Assembly (NCBI GenBank): GCA_017562135.1
Contig: QEYB01001046.1
Coordinates: 868,001 to 932,000 of the forward strand
Direction: 5' to 3'
Length of the DNA: 64,000 nt
Source of the DNA: Dipylidium caninum
Lineage: Eukaryota > Platyhelminthes > Cestoda > Cyclophyllidea > Dipylidiidae
A program made the translations under genes and the position numbers. The notes under the pieces were generated by a model, which did not search any database, had not been told where the DNA came from, and saw only the letters and a list, made by a program, of their open reading frames with translations. Positions 16,132-29,372 of this stretch are shown here, piece after piece. The stretch's first letter is position 1, and each line of letters begins with the position of its first letter.

Positions 16132-19100
16132 TTAGGCGAGCGGAAAGTGAGACTTACCGTCGACGTAGGCGCCGTCAGCGAGGACCAGTTGAAGCACCTT
16201 GTCGAAGACCTCACTGGCTTGGCCTTGACCCACTATCGAGGCAATCGCCTCTCGACCTACCTGTAGTTCATCGTCCTCGCTTTCTTGGAGATTCTGTGAT
16301 GAGACAAAAGTTAATCTACCAAAAGCTGACGATTTACACTGCGCCACACTAAAAAAGTGTCCTCTTTGCACTCAATTATTCCCGGACTGCCTGAAGAAGT
16401 GCTCGGTGCGTGGTTCTCCGCAGTCGAGTCGGAATGGTCCCATACGCTGAATTGATGAATGGAGTGAGCGTGGAACACTGCGCAGATGGTGTAGTCCTGT
16501 AGCAGAGTAGATTTTCCAACGCGACGGCATATGCTCCTTAAACAGTTAACTCTAGGTTGATGTGAGGAGCTCCTTTTGAGACACGTTGGGAGGAGGAGGC
16601 TCTAGTGGATTCGCTATCTCTTTCTCGTTCCTCCCACATCAAATCCAACACATTTGATACTCTTTCTTGTTATACCAGTTGTTTGCAATGGTCATAGTGG
16701 CAATTCATTGTTTCCTCCAAGCACAAATGCTGAATACTTGTTCGAGGCACCAGGCTCCGCCAATCACAACTTCGGGTTTGGGAGAGCTCCTCCCTCAATG
16801 CTAGGAGTGCTTAATCTGGCCACGAGGTTTTTCGCTCGGAATTAGACCATTTCGACTTGGACGCTCGCGTGGTGGAGGGGCCACGTTTAACGTCCACATA
16901 GATTTCAAGAAGTCCTGCTGACATTTGCATTTTAAGCAAGGGCTCATTCCCCCCTCCCTTCTCTCCCCCACTTCGGCGAGACCTTTACTTCTCGGCTCCA
17001 CTTTCGTGCCCCATTTAGGGGTTATGGGACTGCACTACACGTAAGGTGAGACAACGAATGGGCATCTCGTTGGGAGGTTTCAAGGGGCACCAACCTGCAC
17101 CACATTGTAGCACTTGATTAGGGTTTCCAGCGGCAACATCCTCTCGAGGGCCACTCGCATCTGTTCTGCGATGAAGAATCGGCTAAGGGGCTTCTCACCC
17201 ACCGACTCCGGCATAAGTGTTGACTCCTCATCGAAGTCCCCCTGTTCCTCGCCTTCAATCTCGAGCACTTGCAGCAGGACGGTGTGGAGGAGTGATGTCC
17301 TTTCAGCCTCCGAGGGCGTCGGAGTGGGGGTCCACACCAGCGTATGAGGTGTTTCTCGCGTCGTCATCGTCGTCGTCGTGAAACCCGAATCGCTGGCTGT
17401 TGACACTTCATGGTTGGGAGTTGGAGTGGCGAACGGTGAGGGGTCTGAAGAGCGAAAATGCAGTAAGTGATGCAAGGATTAGGTGGTACTGTGCGCAAAA
17501 TTTCCCTTTCCCAACATTTCAGTCCAGCGTCCGGGTCCCACTCTGTGTGAGACCACTCATGTTCGGTAGTTTTCGGGGCATTTTGGTCATTAAATCTAAT
17601 CATCAAAGCCATTTTTTCGATCTTTTTGCGGAGTGAAGACTAAATGTTGCTACCATGCAGCGTGGAATGACAATAGCCGTGACGGGCGCTGTCTGGCACA
17701 AAAGCATAATCCCCCATTTCTTTAGTAAACTCATTTGCCTTGCGTCTAGTCGTGTTGTAGCAGTGAGACGCGGGAAAATCTCAAAAGCTCATACAGTCAA
17801 ATGTGGCAGACGTGGAAGATCAGGTAAGCAGCAGAGGGAAAACCTACCCCAAAAGCAAGTTTAAAAATGCATTCGGAGATATTCCGTTGCAATGTATGTG
17901 CTCTACCATAAGATCGTATGTTAGCCGCGGTTACGGAGCACAAAAACCGCTTCCTTACCGTCAGGAGGATTCCTTCTGAGTCCGCTTAATGACACCCATC
18001 GCATTCTCTTACCAAAGCCTGTGTGAGTAGAATAAAGCCACAATGAAAAGAGGTCGATCAGTCTGATAGTTTATCCCTAGACTTGAGAAAGTTGGCAACT
18101 GCCCTTCACTCCATGCCAGGCTAGCTGGGGCACTGAATGCTTTGAGGGCGGCTCGAGACTCACCCTTGAGTTCATCCCACAACTCCTCAGTGGCCTCGCT
18201 GGATTTCGCCTGGCTCAGAGTGCCTGTCGCCTCCTCGAACAGGGAGTACCAGCTGGAGAGGAGGCTGGCGGAGAGGGGAGCCGCTGGGGAGACACCGTCC
18301 CCTCGAGTGCTGATCGAGGGCTGAGAGTGGGCTCGCTGAAGGGTCGGGAACAGGAGACTCGCGGCGGCGTACTTTTTGGAGTCGAAGAGTTCTTCTGGTT
18401 TTGCCGTCTTTTGTTTAAAGACTTGTTGCATGCTACCCGTCACTGACTCGCCATAGGAGCATCTGGGATGATGGAGTGGACGGAATGACATTTGCTCCAA
18501 CCCCACACAAACGTGAAGTTGCCAGGTTTCTCCACGATTTATTAATGCTTCGTCAATGGCGGTCTCTGGGGACGGTCGCGTCCCCTGTGTAACTCGCGTC
18601 ATGACATTATCCTGACGTATTCAGTTGACGTATTCAGTTGACAGATTCATTTACACGTGTCAATTCGGTTGGGTCGAAAAAACTTCGGCCGGAAAGGACA
18701 CACCGAGCGATAATGACTGACGCGACTTTCAAAATGGCGCTGGAGCTACCAACTCTCTTCTCTCCAAAAATCTATGTTGTTCATCTTCTTTTCTTGGATC
18801 AGGCGCAGTAACCAAGGCATAATTGCCACTGCCTGGAAATGGAATGCTACGAATGGCCAAGTCCAAATGGAATTCCGTGCAAACCAGGTAATACGCAACT
18901 AACAAATACAAAGTGAGCTTAAGGTATCTTTTATAAGAGTGCAATACGCAAAATTTTGACACATTTTTAATACTGGAGCGGTCTTTCACCCCCCCCCCCG
19001 GTCTGATAGCCACACGTCAGCCTCTTGAATCTCCCACACGACGCCAATAAAGGCTTTACCGCTCCTGTTGAGCCCGGGTCCGACGACATATCGCGTGTGA

Positions 19101-22100
19101 CGGCCCCTCGGCACCGGGAAGCGGGGGCTTCGGTTGAGGAAATTAACATTCCTGTAAGTTCTCAGACCATCTTTTACATCTGCTTACTTTTATCGGGGCA
19201 GGTAAACTGGTAATTGGGAAAGCATTTGATAAGTGGACACTGTTGCTATGAAACCAACGCAGATCGAGCGTTGTTTGTATAAGAGGATGAGTCCGAGGCC
19301 TACTTCAATGCCATCTACATCTGCCTTGGAATCTCGGTCGGCATAACTCTCGCCAGCCCTCTTCTCACCGCGACTTGATTGAAATAACTTACGTTGTGGT
19401 GGAAGCCGAGGAACTCATGGCCATACCCTCTGTATTCGACGCTTTTGTGTCCGCCTTCAACCTCTGAATCGCCCCGACCGAAAATCTCCGACAACTGCTG
19501 CGTTTGGTGATACGAGTCCGGCGATTCATTTGAAGGGAGAGAGCTCGCCTTCTCGGCTAGGACGTCAAATGTAGAAAAGAGTATTTCAGTACAACGACAT
19601 GTGACTCAACTTTAACGTGTTGATTAGTTAAAGCAGACGACTACACATTGGCAGATCCCCATTCAAAGGTTTGAGTGGATTTCGCTTTGTGTGCAACCTA
19701 AGCTACAAAGGGAATTACACCACTGTTTGGTGCCAATCACGACAACTTAGGAAGGCTGCATCAATTTTTTTTACACTGTCTCTCGGATGAAGTTATTCGC
19801 GTCACCGTCTATGGAAGCCGAGTGGAATGACCCTTGTAGGGGGAACGGACAACTGTCCACATCATCGTAATGTAGTCTGAACATGTGTGAAAACGTTTTG
19901 GCGCCATGAGCGTCAACACACATCTCACGGTTTTGAATGCGCATCTGAAATCATGGGAAACCTACTCGAGGTCTGGGATCGCAAATGTGAGGATGAGAGG
20001 TGACGTCTGCCACCGAAAAGTGACACAGTTGTGGACTGCTGTGTCTTGGGTCAGTGCAATTTTGTCTACTGTCCGGGTCCGGGGAGGGCAGTTCCGGAGC
20101 CTCGTCCAGTGGCTTATCCTGAAAGGGAGATGTTTACGCCACTGCACATGGCAAATGGACTGGTTATGTAATTGAGAGCAATTCTTTGAAATGAAATGAA
20201 TAAAAGCGATTTCCTAGTTATTCTACGGTATAGTCGCGATATACTACTATTGTGTCGTTTAAGTAAAACCGACAGACCTCGGCTTCTTCTGCAAACTCTC
20301 CGGTCACGCAATCGCCGCCTGCATTTGATGCCAGTACGCATGTACTACGCATTGACGTTACATCTTTGTCAGTTGAACCCTCGTCTGGCATCTCAACCAA
20401 TTCGTTGGCACACAGCGTCACTGTCTTCCCCAAGTTGCCTAAGTAAAAATGTAAAGAGGAAACAACACTTGCCCCTTTGTTTTTCTTTCGTATAAACTCC
20501 TTATCAATTTCAACGGTATATCAAACGGAGATGTACATTTGACTTCCCCCAGTGGTAATTTTTGGACAAGAACGGACATACCCTCGTCCACATCGAGTGA
20601 ACTCATTTGCTCAAGAAGTTCTGCCGCTGGATGCCTATTCCAGGCTTTTCGGCCATGGGAGGGAGAACTTTCCGCATGTTTGTCTCCCAACCCATTGGCT
20701 GAGTCGCCTGAGTTGGCGGTTACTCTGGAAGAGCCGCATTTGGCCGAGCACGAGTTGATCCGTTTCAAAATGCTATCTTTCTTCTTCTGAATTAGCCTAG
20801 CGATGAAGGAAAACGTTACGCATTAAAGAGAGTTCATTCGAACGAGACGGAAAGGCAAAGGATTTGAAAGTTAGAAGTAGTGAAAAGGCATGCACTGTGC
20901 AAGAATCCAGGTGGATTTTGAGGAAACCCGTCAGAAAGCAGCATGACTCCAATGGATGTTTGAAGATAGGAGTGCTGCTCAAGTAATTTCACTCTCATGC
21001 GTTCTCATGACAACCAGTCGTTCCAATTTACCATGCATTCCGCGGGTCCTCTGGAGAGTGTATGATTAGACATTTCCTTTTTGTACTACACTTTAACTTA
21101 ATGTCTCATTATAGTGAAAAGTTTGGGTTTCATCCGCCGTGCGTCAAACACGATGGTCCTCGCGTTCTGTTAGCGTATTACGAGTCGAGGGAAGGCGTGG
21201 AAAGCTGCGATTTTATCCATCAACACCTCGCGTAGATCGAACAGTCTCCCTCGCCCCGACATGCGGAAGGTGGCAACCGACATGCGGAAGGTGGCAACCC
21301 CATTTGGGCAACTATTCTCGTCCACCCCACCATCTCCGCAAATATGGCCTAGGAGTGGGTTGGTTTCAGAAGCTGGTAGTCGATCGTGTGTCAGTTTGAG
21401 GGCTCATCCCACAGAGGCTCTCGATCGCAGTCCCCACGACCGTTGTATCTTAACGTTGTCACTAAAGTAGCCTGACAAGGCGTTGTCCAAATGCCTACCT
21501 TCTGAAGCGGGTGGTGCGAACTAGAAATGGTTGACGAGCAGATAGGTAAGTCGAATGACATTCATTCGCGTCTTTACTGGGGGCAGTCTACCTCTGTTTT
21601 GGCGCCTTTGTGTCGTCTGTGGTGGAGCATTCAAGGGAAGGCGCCTCCATGGGCAGCATTGAAGGCGGATGAGTTTTCAACCGGTCAAGAACGGAAGATA
21701 AGGACGGCACGTCCTCAGGAGGTCTCCCGCATGCGGCTCTAACAGGAGAAGTCCATAGTCACAGAATTTTTCCTGGTTCATACACATTTGCCCTCCGAGA
21801 TGCCGCACTCACCTCGTGTCTAGGCAGAAATGCAGCACCTCTGGTTGTCCCATGTGCTGCACCTAAAAATGAAATGAAGTGAAGAACAAAAGGAACAATG
21901 AGACGACCAAGTGAGAGTCGTCGAGTCGATGAATATGTGCCTCGGCTGAGTCCAAACCGAGGGAATCAACCAGTCGACTGACCAAATATGCGGTTTCATG
22001 AGTTCTGACCCGTCAGACTCCCACGATTCGGGAGAGCAGCCCTCATTGTCAAACGCTACGGTGACATACTTCCTACCTGTGTCACTCTCCTCGATGTCCA

Positions 22101-24445
22101 CTCTGAGGTGAAGGCGAGACACAACACGCACATTATTCAAAGTGTATCGAGGAGAGGAGTGCGAGGCGATGCAGATGAAGGCATGGACTTTAAGTGGTTA
22201 ATTGAAGTGGCATTCAGACCTTCTCGTGATCCCATTCAAAGAGGAATCTTACCTGTGAGCTACCGTTCTTTCCTTCCCACTCCGCGGTTTCGACTTCATT
22301 TGGTACACTCTTCAGCAAGAAATGCCAGTCGAGACAAATTAAAAACGCATGCCTTCACTAAAGTCAACAACTTCGCTTACCCTCCCGACCGGGCTCGTTG
22401 GTCTCCGCTGATTATCTAAAAGGGTTGTATGGGGTCATGAAGGGAAACCCTCCTGTTTCATTCTAAATGTGACCTCTTTCTCTGGAAGAAACAATAAAAT
22501 TTGAGTTAATCGCCTTAGATGAAATGGCCAACTTCTACCGAGGTCAGGGGGCACAGCGTAAAGGAATGCAAAGACTTGCACAGCGACGGGACGCGTCCAA
22601 GGGCAGAGGCGACGCCGTACGATCGGTTGTCCGACTTGGCGCGATTCCGTGCCGCGGCCAACTGGCGTTCGAGGAAGTCCTGCACCAGGCGGTTGCGCTC
22701 ACTCGGGTCATCAGGCCTCTTCACTCTCGGCTGAACCTTCGCAACTCACACACACACTCAGTTTACTCGCATGCAGGCACCAACAGAAAGCGTTAAAATG
22801 CACAAGGAGAAGGCATACGACGACGCCCAGTGGTTAGATCCGATGGTCGGCTTTATGAATTCTCTACGTGAGTGGACAAAACGCCACGAAATTCTTGTCT
22901 AACTTCGGCATTACGGGCGAGTGACGAGCGTTCTCGCACCTCATAATGCCGCCGGGACGGCAGATAACGTCTGAACTAACATTAGAGAGGCAAAATGTGA
23001 GCTACTCTTAATGCGGGTGATGCTCTCCCCTCTCCTTATGCTACGTCACTAGCAGGAGTGGGAAGAAGAGCGTATGTTCAGGATTGTGGATTACCTGGCT
23101 TGCCAACCACGACCAGAGACGAGGTCGCATCCTCACGTGCGAAGGGTGGTTCACTTGCGAGACAAGGACCGAGATGGTTTCGATGAGCAGCTGCCAAGAC
23201 AAAGTGGGTTTAGTCGACAAGGGAGAAGGGAGCGCACTCATGAGACTCCGATTATATTCTGGAGAATGGCGTCCTCCAAAATGAGAAGAAAATAGCTTTT
23301 GTGGTTAGTGTCTCTCCTCTTCTACCGTCCACACAACTGTGATGATCGTTTCGTCCTCTCGGTGATTTTAAGTTTCAGAGAACAGCATCGCTCACATCTA
23401 CAACACTTCTTCATTCCCAAAATCTTATCATTTTTCGACCAATTTGATCGTCATCACGAATCACCCACCTGACGGCTGCAGGAGGGGCAGACGGTGGAAC
23501 AAACAACTCCCCAAAACTGCCGAGAATTTTCCCTTTCCACGAGCATCTTTTACTAACTTGGGAGGAGTGACACCGGCGATGCTGTCAGTGTAAATACGGC
23601 GTTGCCAGTGCCAACAGCCGCCTTAGTCAGCGGGGCCGGTGACTGCAGCAGCCAGTCCGGAAGCCAGTAAACGCCACTTTAGCATCGCCTCATTGTGCAC
23701 CTCACCGGCCATACACACGTACGACACACACGGTAGCCTTTAAGTTCCCCTCTTTGTGTGTCTTTTGGAGGAAGTGAATAGGAGAGAAGAGGTGCCGTGG
23801 CCTCTGAATTTTCTCCAGAACATCAGCGGCATCTTACTCCCGAGAAGGTATAATCATATCCGGCGGCGATAGTTGAGTGGAACAGCCGGGATCACTGCGT
23901 GCAAACAGCAAGTGGTCCAATCGGACGGACAGGAAGTCTCCTCCTCACTGCTGCCCCTCACGCCCCCCATGTCGCCATCTTGGCAGCCAAGCGGTTGTCC
24001 CTTCGGTCCTGCTTCTGTTGCCTCCTTCTCCAGGTGAGGGCTGCCTGGAACTCCGGATGGCGAGTCTTGCAATAATTGCAGTCGCCCACCTTTCGGGCGC
24101 GTCCACTTCTCCTTCCCGTCAGTGCGTTTGACTCACAGTTTCACCACTGGGATTAGACTAAGAGTTAGAAGACTGGAAGACAGAGTGGAATGGGAACACC
24201 GGTTCGGAGTGGGAGCTTATTTAACCCAGCGCGTTTGTTCATGTGATCGCCACAATTCACACCAAAAACAGGCGTAATTCCGGCATTACTCTCCTTGGTT
24301 GCCATGGCGTTGTATAATACTGCCGAGACGATTGTCGCAACCTAACGCCCAATTGTGTCCGCAGCACTGTGACTAGAGGTTCGACATCTCGGTACGACTG
24401 GCCGTTCAGCCGACTAACAGAGAGACGAGGACGAGGCTCGTTTCT

Positions 24446-24478
<33 letters not shown>

Positions 24479-26908
24479 CGGGTTGAGAGGCAGAGTGGAG
24501 AGTCCGGCTGCCTCACTGGACACTGTCCCAGCGGTCTGCTGTGGCATCTGCTGCGACATTGAGCAACCATCCGCGTCTCTTCGACCAGAAGGCCGACTTC
24601 TGCGGATCGGAGCTAGCCACGAGACGTTATTCAGATCTCTCACCTCTGAGCCAGGACTTTGGTCAACAAATTTGCATCGCCATAGTAACGCTCTAACAGA
24701 CGCTGACTCTTCAGTTTATACTATCTGATGCGAGCCTGGACTGTGCCGACATCTGCTCTGCCCTTGCGGAACATTCGAGACGGTGTATTTGGCATCGCTT
24801 TCCATGTAGGCGTTTCGCCCTCTCTTCACTCGGTCGAACAGAGAGGGGAAGCCACCCTCTCTGCCCTCCGTCAATGGGAAACTGGAGGGAGGTGGCTTTC
24901 ACTTGGGAAAATCTCGACAGAAAGTCAGGTGCTGCTAAAAGGGACGGTTTACTTACCAGAAAAGGGTACGGCGGCATCGCCCTCGCGACATCTCCGGTTG
25001 AATGAGTCTAGCGCGGCCAAGTACCTCTGGTAACGCCCCAAAGCCCCGACAGCCACCAAGTCCATGGGAGTAGCTCTCTGTGGCACAGAAATTCGAGATT
25101 TTTAACCCGGACATCATCAACAGAGCAATTAATATGAGTGTTGTTATTTTTCTTTGCATTTTGGAACAAAATTATACCCGGGGCGGAAGGGTGGTTTCGA
25201 TTTAAGAGTTAAGTAATGGACCATCGTCTTCACCCTCCGTTTAAGCCCCACTCAATTTGCTTGTCTGTATAAAAGGAAACAGACGTCATGTTGGCGTGTT
25301 AAACACCGTGGAGTCCGGTGTGGAGGCCGACGACTGGTCAGAAGACCCACTTTAAGGCCTCTGAATGGCACCAAGGCTTGTGTAAATCCCAGGCTCTCGC
25401 CCCTACTCCCGCCCTCATTCCACCACCTTGACCTTTGGGGGGAAGGGAAGATCAGCTATCACGAGGGCCTTGGTTACTGGCCTACTCCTCGCCAGGTTGC
25501 CCTGTCGTCCCACCAACCGGCTTATGTGCGACATTAAATATCGCGAGCTGGAGACTGGGGAATTCAAACACTCGTCCTGAAATAATCCAATTGCCACTCC
25601 GTATAGAGCAGGAAAATCTGCACTTATTGGGGGAGATTTGGGTAAAAAATATTACCGAATCATGTAGACTGAACATGGAGGATTTAGAAATAGATAATTT
25701 TCGTATCCCCGATGGCTGGTGCGTTGAATAATAGTAGATCAACTGTTTTCGTGTTGGGCATACCTTGAACGAACGATTGACAGGTACTGCTTGCACGAAG
25801 GAACCCTCATTTTGGCGTACCGCAAATACCTCCTGAAAGTGGAAGTACAGAATTTAAGATCGGTGGAGGAAAGCCCTGGAACACCTCCTCCCCTCGCCTT
25901 CCGGAAATTGACGACAACGAAGACGCGAGTGTCCACAGTCGGCGTCGATGACGATGCGAGTGGAGCAAAGGCGGTAGTGACGTGGACAAAGCAGTCAGCG
26001 ATCCCGTTTTCACCATGGGCGGGTGGCATGAGGAAAAGTTTGAGCATCAAGGTGAAGCCATTGACTGCCAGTCGTCACTCCACCCATGCTCGCAAAGTGG
26101 CACCACTTTATTGCATGTCACTTGCCTTGCAATGCCTGGCGATCACCTTCTGCCGCCTCTGGTGCAGTGCGACCAGCAAATCGCGTTTCCTCATTAATTT
26201 GTCCTTGGATGTGCGTTTTAGCACATGATTCGGCGAGGGCAGTTTCTTCCGCCGTGGACCTAACACTCGGCCCGCAAGACCCACTCTGAAAGGTTAAATG
26301 CCCTAAAAGTTATTTTCAGCCGTGAAAGCCGCCCTACTAAATGTACTCCTTCATTGTAGCAGGCAGTTAAATGCGTTTTAACCGCCTTCCAGCTTCCTCT
26401 AAAACCATTGCCGCCACACATCACTTTCCACCCATTTCATGTGTACTGCTTCCTGGTGTCTTAGCTACGGCGTTCAGGGAAAAGAAAGAGGAAAAATATG
26501 CCACAACTTCCTGCACACAAGGCCATGTCATCACTGAGGAACGCCCGGAAAGAAGAAATACACCGAGGTATCATTCATGTTCATGTTCAGCTTTAACTCA
26601 GGCTGTATTCGACACCCCATTTGCTTAGCCATTCTTTCTGTGCCGCTAATCTACTGTCAGCGAGTATCTGCGTGGAATGACCACAGACTTGGATGTAACC
26701 TCTGGTGCCGAAGGCCTGATTAACCCCTAAGCAAACTAATCCCGAGGCTTTGTTTAATGGAGCATTTCTTAGAATGTCTCGACTTCGACAAACTCAACCT
26801 TTGTTGATTCCCTTTCTTAACGGATTTATTTTCTGCAAACGAAAAGGGCGTCTCTGCTCGGCGATTGGGCGCCTGGTAAGAAGAAGGATGGCAGTCTGAT
26901 TTCTTTTC
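16132..26908 (-). CDS. NEK1-like: NEK1-type kinase: C-terminal tail exons (same gene as 27240-28778)
   Basis: Two final exons are well supported: 17095-17444, entering in phase 1, and 16132-16293 in phase 0 with stop TAA. Their junction reads EQMRVALERMLPLETLIKC then NLQESEDDELQ, and the end reads VFDKVLQLVLADGAY. This aligns with the conserved C-terminus of vertebrate NEK1 (ILHLVMADGAYQED). Exon about 18164-18463 ends in phase 1 at an AAGG|GTGAGT donor that fits 17095 exactly and contains LQRAHSQPSIST. Probable further tail exons, from open frames with splice signals: about 20279-20437, about 20460-20768, 22549-about 22740 (with RNRLVQDFLERQLAAARNRA, like the NEK1 basic coiled coil), 24957-25077, 26126-26285 (possible GC donor) and about 26790-26908 (enters in phase 0 after the kinase exons). 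Frames of these middle exons are tentative and some may be wrong. This region scaffolds partners rather than catalysing. Confidence 0.6.
18613..18638. repeat. 13-bp direct repeat, two copies
   Basis: The unit tgacgtattcagt occurs twice in immediate succession, just right of a candidate NEK1 tail exon. No function is evident. Confidence 0.9.
21258..21299. repeat. 21-bp perfect tandem duplication
   Basis: A 21-bp unit beginning gacatgcggaagg is present twice head to tail without mismatch, in a presumed intron of the NEK1 tail region. The perfect identity suggests a recent duplication. Confidence 0.92.
24447..24476. repeat. (CA)n microsatellite
   Basis: About 15 CA units in a presumed NEK1 tail intron. 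Confidence 0.97.
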
Positions 26909-27239
26909 CTAAACAAAACATACTGATCATTATCAGTGAATTACATCATTGTTTCATAAGTAATTATATTTTTCAATGATCACTTATGGTAATATTGGGG
27001 AGCTCCACCCATTAATGCAGCGGTGGACATGTGGCTTGGGCAAGGAGCCCATCACTTTACTTTAAGTCAAGTCGAGTACTCGGCCACTTTTTAATTTAAC
27101 ACATGAAAATAACATAAACTTTACGTCAGACGAGTCAAAAGTATAGATACAACCGTGAGCCTCTTATCAAGAGAGGATATTGGCTTTCTTGCTCATCCAA
27201 AAATAGGGTGAACTATAGCATTCAATGTTGAATACTTAC

Positions 27240-28778
27240 AGCAGAACTGAGGAAATTACGAATTCGGGCATGGACAATCGGGTACTTCAGGACCGCAGTT
27301 ATACTAGGGCGCTCGCTAAAGAAGATTCATGAGAACAAGTTGAAATATGAGGAAAAGTTAAATTAGCTATACTATGCCGCTAGACACATCAGTCCCTATT
27401 GCTTGGTCCTTTGGAATCGTAATTGTAAGGAAAAGGGGAAGCAAATGGCTCAAAATGCAGACTGTGCGATCATTACTTACCGCGGATTCCTTTGAAAGAG
27501 TCTTGCTATGAGATTCCTCAAATCATGGCTATACTTTGGCGAGATGGGGGGATACCGGCCACTAATGAAAATGGTGAGATACACAATCACTTACGTTATG
27601 ATTTTGAGGATAAGACTTTTTATATTGCCTGCATCGAACTATAGAATGAAAAAAACACTAGGGAATACACTCACCGGATGCTTCAATGTTGTCAACTCGT
27701 ACAATACACACCCGAGTGCCCAAATATCACTCTTATTATTGTATGGTTTATTTTCACAGATTTCTGGAGAAAGGTAATACGGAGTTCCAATACATGTCCT
27801 GGCCAAATCCAGTGTTCCCTTAAGGATTTTTGCGATGCCAAAGTCGCCTAATTTGATTCTACCTTTGCTGGTTAAAAAGACATTCTAAAATTTGCCTTAA
27901 AATGTTATGCGATAGAAGATACCTGAGACTTTATGTCCCTGTGGAGAATCATGTGGTCGTGTATATGTTTAACGGCCAAAGCAATTTGGACAAACCAATC
28001 GAGAATCTAGGAAAGGAAACTATGAGGTCTCACTTTGGCCAAATACCTCAAATTCTGGAAAGAGAACGCCGTTTTGAGAATTAATCTTTGAATAGAGGTC
28101 GCCACCATCGCAGAATTCCATAACTATGTAGATTGCATCAGATTCTTCAAATGGAGTCGCGTGTAAAAATACTTTACCTTCAAAGGAGTGGCAATACTTC
28201 ACAATATTCGGGTGGTTCAGTTTTGCAAGCACAGATATCTACAAAAGTTCACATGAATGTGTAAACCAACTTCTTTCCTAGATTCTTCAATTTCCCTTGG
28301 ATTCATCTAAAATGAAGGAATTTACCTGAATGTTAATGACCAAAATAAATCAAAATCGGTTGTAATTCACGTAAATATAGTGGTTTAAATCAAAATTTGT
28401 TAGCATTTTGTTTTAGTTATTTTTTAGTTATTTTAGTTATTTTTCACATCTCACGAAAATTTCGTAGGTCAATTTTGCAATTTTGAGGAATAGTCTCACA
28501 CGTTTCCATAGACTAGAAAAATTACATGTTGGTACTGCATGCGCCTTGACACTTAAAATCTTTGGACATAGACAATTGCAGGACAGGCCATAATTTACTG
28601 TGATGATAAGTGTTAAAACAACGCATTATTATTTTGGATATAAATGTACTTTAAGCACCACCTTTGTTATTCCAATCTCCTTTATAACTTTCAGAGATTT
28701 CGATTTTCTACTGCTTGCTAACCAGGCAATTCCGAAAGCTCCCTCTCCGATTTTCCGAATTTTTTCATACTGTTCCAT
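27240..28778 (-). CDS. NEK1-like: NEK1-type NIMA-related protein kinase: catalytic domain
   Basis: Ser/Thr kinase of the NIMA family; NEK1 acts at cilia/centrosomes and in DNA-damage signalling. Exons: 28662-28778, 28271-28306, 28178-28238, 28047-28144, 27923-28006, 27675-27884, 27595-27638, 27481-27561, 27240-27315. All phases agree, given a 33-nt intron at 28145-28177. The start ATG at 28778 gives [16 protein letters not shown]. Visible motifs: glycine loop GEGAFG (11-16), the VAIK-type lysine in VIKE (about 33), [18 protein letters not shown], catalytic loop HRDIKSQN (about 126-133), DFG (146-148), activation-segment GTPYYLSPE and [18 protein letters not shown]. Every key catalytic residue is present. 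The [21 protein letters not shown] stretch and the NEK1-like C-terminus downstream favour NEK1 over other NEKs. STRIP lies 0.6 kb upstream on the same strand. Confidence 0.93.
28145..28177 (-). other. 33-nt micro-intron in the NEK1 kinase domain
   Basis: On the minus strand it begins GTAAAG and ends GAAG, with exon sequence CTTTGAAG before and AATCTGATGC after. Removal gives [14 protein letters not shown], aligning residue for residue with vertebrate NEK1 (SFEENGSLYIVMDY). Read through, it is in frame without a stop and would insert 11 residues. Confidence 0.8.
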
Positions 28779-29316
28779 CTTCTCATCTGTGCTATTTAAG
28801 ATGTGCACAATTTATGTAAACATGTAAGCCCAAGGCCACAACTATTGATTTAAAGTTAAAATGAAAGGAAAATTTTTTTAAGTGTTCACTATTATTAACT
28901 ATGTGCCATTTATTTACTAACATATTTTATTAAGTGGAATATTTATCCAACCGAACTTGTAGAGTTGAATGTCTATGTTAAATCTGCATGGTTGACTACG
29001 ACTACCGTACTTCACTCCTTTAATACCTTGACGCGCTACAACGAGAGACTCCACACGTATCCGCACTCTGCCAAACGCAAGGTTCTGATGCGAACGGGAC
29101 ACAAAATAAAGCATGTTTCACAACCCCGAGGTCAAGCATCAGCCCTTCCGCCTCGCCACCTAAGCCCACACCTCGGAGAATAAACGAAAAACCACGCAGG
29201 GCCCACATACCGCTCAAAAAAATTGTCTCCACGTCCTAACACCTGTAGCCCGGTTGATGGCGTGTTGTGACTAAACTCTTCATGGAGCGACCAACCCGAA
29301 ATAAAAAGTGATGTAC
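28779..29316. other. Short interval between STRIP and NEK1 (same strand)
   Basis: About 0.5 kb between the STRIP polyadenylation motif and the NEK1 start codon. It holds the NEK1 5' untranslated region; an AATAG acceptor-like site lies about 12 nt before the ATG. No other exon is supported. Confidence 0.5.
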
Positions 29317-29322
29317 TTTATT
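29317..29322 (-). terminator. Candidate polyadenylation signal of STRIP
   Basis: AATAAA on the minus strand, about 50 nt downstream of the STRIP stop codon. Confidence 0.6.
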
Positions 29323-29372
29323 AATGTATGTCAAATTAAATAGAGGATAGTGTAAGTAAAAAGAGAACAACA

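Noticed and set aside
19010..19160. Plus-strand open frame ending at a GTAAGT donor-like site
   Set aside because: It is open on both strands without domain similarity and lies within the presumed NEK1 tail introns on the other strand.
25781..26230. Plus-strand open frames opposite the presumed NEK1 tail
   Set aside because: No ATG-to-domain evidence and no conserved motif. The overlapping minus-strand exon candidate 26126-26285 fits the surrounding gene better.
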